Positions 61,820 to 64,000 of a stretch of DNA of 64,000 nt are shown here, piece after piece. Both the position numbers and the translations under genes were made by a program. Origin of the DNA: Streptomyces leeuwenhoekii (GTDB lineage Bacteria; Actinomycetota; Actinomycetes; Streptomycetales; Streptomycetaceae); contig NZ_LN831790.1 in assembly GCF_001013905.1 (NCBI RefSeq), positions 5,842,001 through 5,906,000 on the forward strand, written 5' to 3'. The notes beneath the pieces are model-generated. The model did not search any database. It was not told the DNA's origin and saw nothing but the letters and a program-made list of their open reading frames with translations. Each line of letters begins with the position of its first letter. Position 1 is the stretch's first letter.

Positions 61820-63775
61820 TCAGCGGATCGTGAGGGTGATCCTCGATCCCTTGGGCGCCGTGTCGCCGCCCTCCACGGACTGGCTCTTGACGGTGTCGCC
61901 GAACAGCCCCAGCAGCCCGCGGTCCTCCTCGACCTCGAAGCCCGCGTCCTCCAGCGCGCGCCGGGCGTCGTCGACGCTGTCGCCGACCACGTCCGGGACC
62001 TCGACCATCTCCGGGCCCTTGGACAACGTCAGGGTCACGGTGCCGCCCTCGGCCACCCGGTGCCCGGAGCCGGGCGACTGCCGGGCGACCTGGCCCTTGT
62101 CGTACTCGGAGGTGACCTGGTCGGCGGAGACGCGCACCTTCAGGCCGGCCTCCTCCAGGGTGGTCTTCGCCTCGTCCAGGTCGTCGCCGGTGACGTCGGG
62201 CACCTCCACCGGGCGGCCCTTGCTGACGGTGAGCGCGACGGCCGCGCCCGCGCGCATACGGGTGCCGGTGGCCGGGTCGGTGGAGATCACGAAGCCCTCG
62301 GGGACGTCCTCGCTGAACGACCGCGTGACCATGCCGGGCTCCAGGCCCTCCTGCCGCAGCACGGACCGCGCCTTGTCCAGCCGGTAGCCGGCCAGGTCGG
62401 GCAGCTTCACGAACGCGGGGCCGTCGGAGATGGTCAGCGAGACCGCGTCGTTGCCCCGGATGCGGGCGCCCGGTCCGGGGTCGGTGCTGATGACCGAGCC
62501 GCGCTCGACCGTGTCGCTGTGCGCGTGCCGGACCGCGCCGACCTCCAGACCGGCCCGCTCCAGCCGGTCCCGGGCCTGCGCCTCGGTCTTCTCCAGCAGC
62601 GGCGGCACCTTGGTGAACTGGCCGGAGTTGATGTACCACACGCCCGCGCCGACGCCGAGCACGAGCAGCACGGCGGCGAGGATCGCCATCGGGCCGCGCC
62701 GGACGGCGGCCGTCCGGCGGCGCGGCGCCACGGGCACCGGGGGCGCCAGCCGGCTGGTGCGGTGGAGCCCGTCGTCCGGGCCGTGCGGGCCGGGCCGGCC
62801 CTCCCCGCCGTCCCCGTCGACGGGCAGCGGCCGGGGGAGGGTCAGCGCGCGGGGGATCACGCTCGTGCGGTCCTCGGCGTTGTCGTGCTCCGCGGCCAGC
62901 GCCTGCGGCGGCACCGCGTCCAGCTGCTCCGCGGTGAGCGCCGCGCGCGCCCCGCGGGTCAGCGCGAGCAGCGCCACGGCGTCGTGCGGCCGGATCTCCG
63001 GGGTGCGCGCGGTGGCCGACGCCACCAGGTCGTCCAGCTCGTACGGCAGCCCCGGCACGGCGGCCGACGGCGCGGGGACGTCCTCGTGGAGGTGCTGGTA
63101 GAGCACCTGGGCGGGGGAGCCGCCGTCGTGCGGCTTGGCGCCGGTGAGCATCTCGTACAGGACGACACCGCACGCGTACACGTCGACCCGCGGATCGGCC
63201 GTGCCCTGCTCGATCTGCTCCGGTGCCAGGTAGGAGACGGTGCCGAGGACGGACCCGGTGGTGTTCGTCACCGTGTCCACGGCGCGGACCAGCCCGAAGT
63301 CGGCCACCTTGACCCGGCCGTCGTCCCCTATCAGGACGTTCTCCGGCTTCATGTCCCGGTGCACGAACCCGGCGCGGTGCGCCGCGCCCAGCGCGGCCAG
63401 CACCGGCTCCAGGATGTCCAGCGCGGCCCGCGGCTGGAGCGCCCCGCGCTCGCGCAGCACGTCGCGCAGGGTGCAACCGGAGACGTACTCCATGGCCAGG
63501 TAGACGTACGCCCCGTCGGCGCCCTGGTCGAAGACCTGGACCACGTTTGGGTGGGCGAGCCGGGCCACCGACTTGGCCTCGCGGATGAACCGCTCGACGA
63601 AGGAGGCGTCGGCCGCGAGCGTCGGGTGCATCACCTTCAGCGCGAGCACACGGTCCAGGCGGGTGTCCACGGCCCGGTAGACCGTGGCCATCCCGCCGAC
63701 CGCGATCCGCGCGTCGACGCGGTACCGGCCGTCGAGCAGTCGCCCGACCAGAGGGTCCTGAAGGGTCGTGTCCAC
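61820..63775 (-). CDS. PASTA-domain Ser/Thr protein kinase
   Basis: 651-aa PknB-type receptor kinase. Kinase domain: glycine loop IAVGGMATVYRA, Lys in LALKVMHP, catalytic FVHRDMKPENVLI, KVADFGLVRAV, SYLAPEQ. A long linker leads to one helix (AILAAVLLVLGVGAGVWYI) and four PASTA repeats (about residues 395-651), the last being closed by SRITLTIR. It senses muropeptides or lipid II. GTG 63775 is preceded by TAGACT at 7 nt. thiG ends 107 nt upstream in the same direction. Confidence 0.95.
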   Translation of the reverse strand: MDTTLQDPLVGRLLDGRYRVDARIAVGGMATVYRAVDTRLDRVLALKVMHPTLAADASFVERFIREAKSVARLAHPNVVQVFDQGADGAYVYLAMEYVSGCTLRDVLRERGALQPRAALDILEPVLAALGAAHRAGFVHRDMKPENVLIGDDGRVKVADFGLVRAVDTVTNTTGSVLGTVSYLAPEQIEQGTADPRVDVYACGVVLYEMLTGAKPHDGGSPAQVLYQHLHEDVPAPSAAVPGLPYELDDLVASATARTPEIRPHDAVALLALTRGARAALTAEQLDAVPPQALAAEHDNAEDRTSVIPRALTLPRPLPVDGDGGEGRPGPHGPDDGLHRTSRLAPPVPVAPRRRTAAVRRGPMAILAAVLLVLGVGAGVWYINSGQFTKVPPLLEKTEAQARDRLERAGLEVGAVRHAHSDTVERGSVISTDPGPGARIRGNDAVSLTISDGPAFVKLPDLAGYRLDKARSVLRQEGLEPGMVTRSFSEDVPEGFVISTDPATGTRMRAGAAVALTVSKGRPVEVPDVTGDDLDEAKTTLEEAGLKVRVSADQVTSEYDKGQVARQSPGSGHRVAEGGTVTLTLSKGPEMVEVPDVVGDSVDDARRALEDAGFEVEEDRGLLGLFGDTVKSQSVEGGDTAPKGSRITLTIR

Positions 63776-63782
63776 GCAGGCG

Positions 63783-63788
63783 AGTCTA
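63783..63788 (-). promoter_or_regulatory. -10 box of a leaderless promoter (PASTA kinase)
   Basis: TAGACT on the minus strand, 7 nt before GTG 63775. Confidence 0.5.
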
Positions 63789-63882
63789 CGAGCCGCCGCC
63801 GACACCGCTCACCGCCGAGGCGACGGCCGGGGGCGCCGCGGCGGGCCCGTGGCCGTTTCCGCTCCGGGAAGGCGGGCCGCTG

Positions 63883-64000
63883 CTAGAACGCGGGACGCTC
63901 CGGGTCCAGCCGGGCCAGGCCCTCCGACGGCGAGGACGCCTCGGCGAAGTGGCGCCGGGGGATGCGCCCCGCCCGCCGGGCCAGCCGGCCCGCCTCCACC
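63883..64000 (-). CDS. thiG: Thiazole synthase ThiG, C-terminal fragment
   Basis: Last 38 residues only; the rest lies beyond the right edge. They read [16 protein letters not shown], then [17 protein letters not shown] and the end ERPAF. The AGRxA...AGxIP...AxASSPxxGL pattern is that of the ThiG C-terminus, which forms the thiazole of thiamine. Stop TAG at 63883-63885. Confidence 0.75.
   Translation of the reverse strand, partial: VEAGRLARRAGRIPRRHFAEASSPSEGLARLDPERPAF

Noticed and set aside
1..64000. tRNA, rRNA, CRISPR array, prophage or biosynthetic gene cluster
   Set aside because: No cloverleaf, rRNA stretch, regular spacer-repeat pattern, phage genes or PKS/NRPS modules were seen; trpEG and DAHP synthase are in a primary-metabolism setting with an attenuator.

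Overview
This window is a piece of a high-GC actinobacterial chromosome, almost certainly Streptomyces. The pointers are very high third-position GC, frequent GTG and TTG starts, WhiB-free but typically streptomycete gene content, and a gene order (PspA, nadA, cta/qcr, glkA, trp attenuator locus, bacterioferritin, PASTA kinase, thiG) that matches, as I remember it, the S. coelicolor SCO2109-SCO2170 neighbourhood in reverse. It is core chromosome. I see no prophage, integrase, rRNA, tRNA or CRISPR array. The only mobile trace is one roughly 80-bp MITE-like insert.

Layout. 1-4.5 kb: partial methyltransferase, DUF3043 membrane protein, PspA, PspAA and a DesK/LiaS-type two-component pair (envelope stress). 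4.7-8.6 kb: large RND exporter, then a decayed Ser/Thr kinase/PQQ pseudogene. 8.6-15 kb: nadA, ErpA-type Fe-S carrier, an anchored unknown protein, a 69-aa unknown, an adenosine-kinase-like PfkB protein, and a cysteine desulfurase-TusA fusion. 15-24.6 kb: the cytochrome oxidase and bc1 cluster (ctaCDF, ctaE-qcrCAB), interrupted by an L,D-transpeptidase lipoprotein and an atypical receiver protein. 24.7-32.8 kb: trpD, a SAM-IV riboswitch with a class V aminotransferase, glycerate kinase plus SLC13-type transporter, and an OmpR-type two-component operon whose apparent operator is repeated in front of the transporter.

32.8-39.4 kb: Lrp-like ligand domain, rhomboid protease, zinc-ribbon protein, NYN nuclease, two RipA-like NlpC/P60 hydrolases and a lipoprotein metallopeptidase. 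39.5-43.9 kb: GT87 mannosyltransferase, PimB-like glycosyltransferase, long-chain acyl-CoA ligase. 44.2-51.8 kb: metallophosphoesterase, SRPBCC protein, ArsA-like ATPase, DUF5304 protein, glucokinase glkA, EEP-family phosphatase, membrane protein, lipase-like hydrolase, lysophosphatidate acyltransferase. 51.8-54.9 kb: a second NarL-type two-component pair and a D-2-hydroxyacid dehydrogenase. 54.9-58.4 kb: fused TrpE-TrpG with a Trp-rich leader peptide and attenuator hairpin, divergent from class II DAHP synthase. 58.4-64 kb: Bfd-like ferredoxin with an iron box, a MITE, bacterioferritin, a molybdopterin oxidoreductase, a DUF4396 protein behind a CsoR-like palindrome, endonuclease IV, PASTA Ser/Thr kinase and the C-terminus of ThiG.

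The most promising leads are four. First, an 11-bp-phased direct repeat shared by the promoters of the OmpR two-component operon and of the SLC13 transporter-glycerate kinase operon. Second, a His-rich DUF4396 membrane protein behind a copper-repressor-like palindrome. Third, the MITE that supplies the stop codon of bacterioferritin. Fourth, a perfect palindrome covering the ctaE start codon. Many genes here look leaderless, with a TANNNT box 7-8 nt before the start codon. All names rest on reading the sequence; no database search was run.
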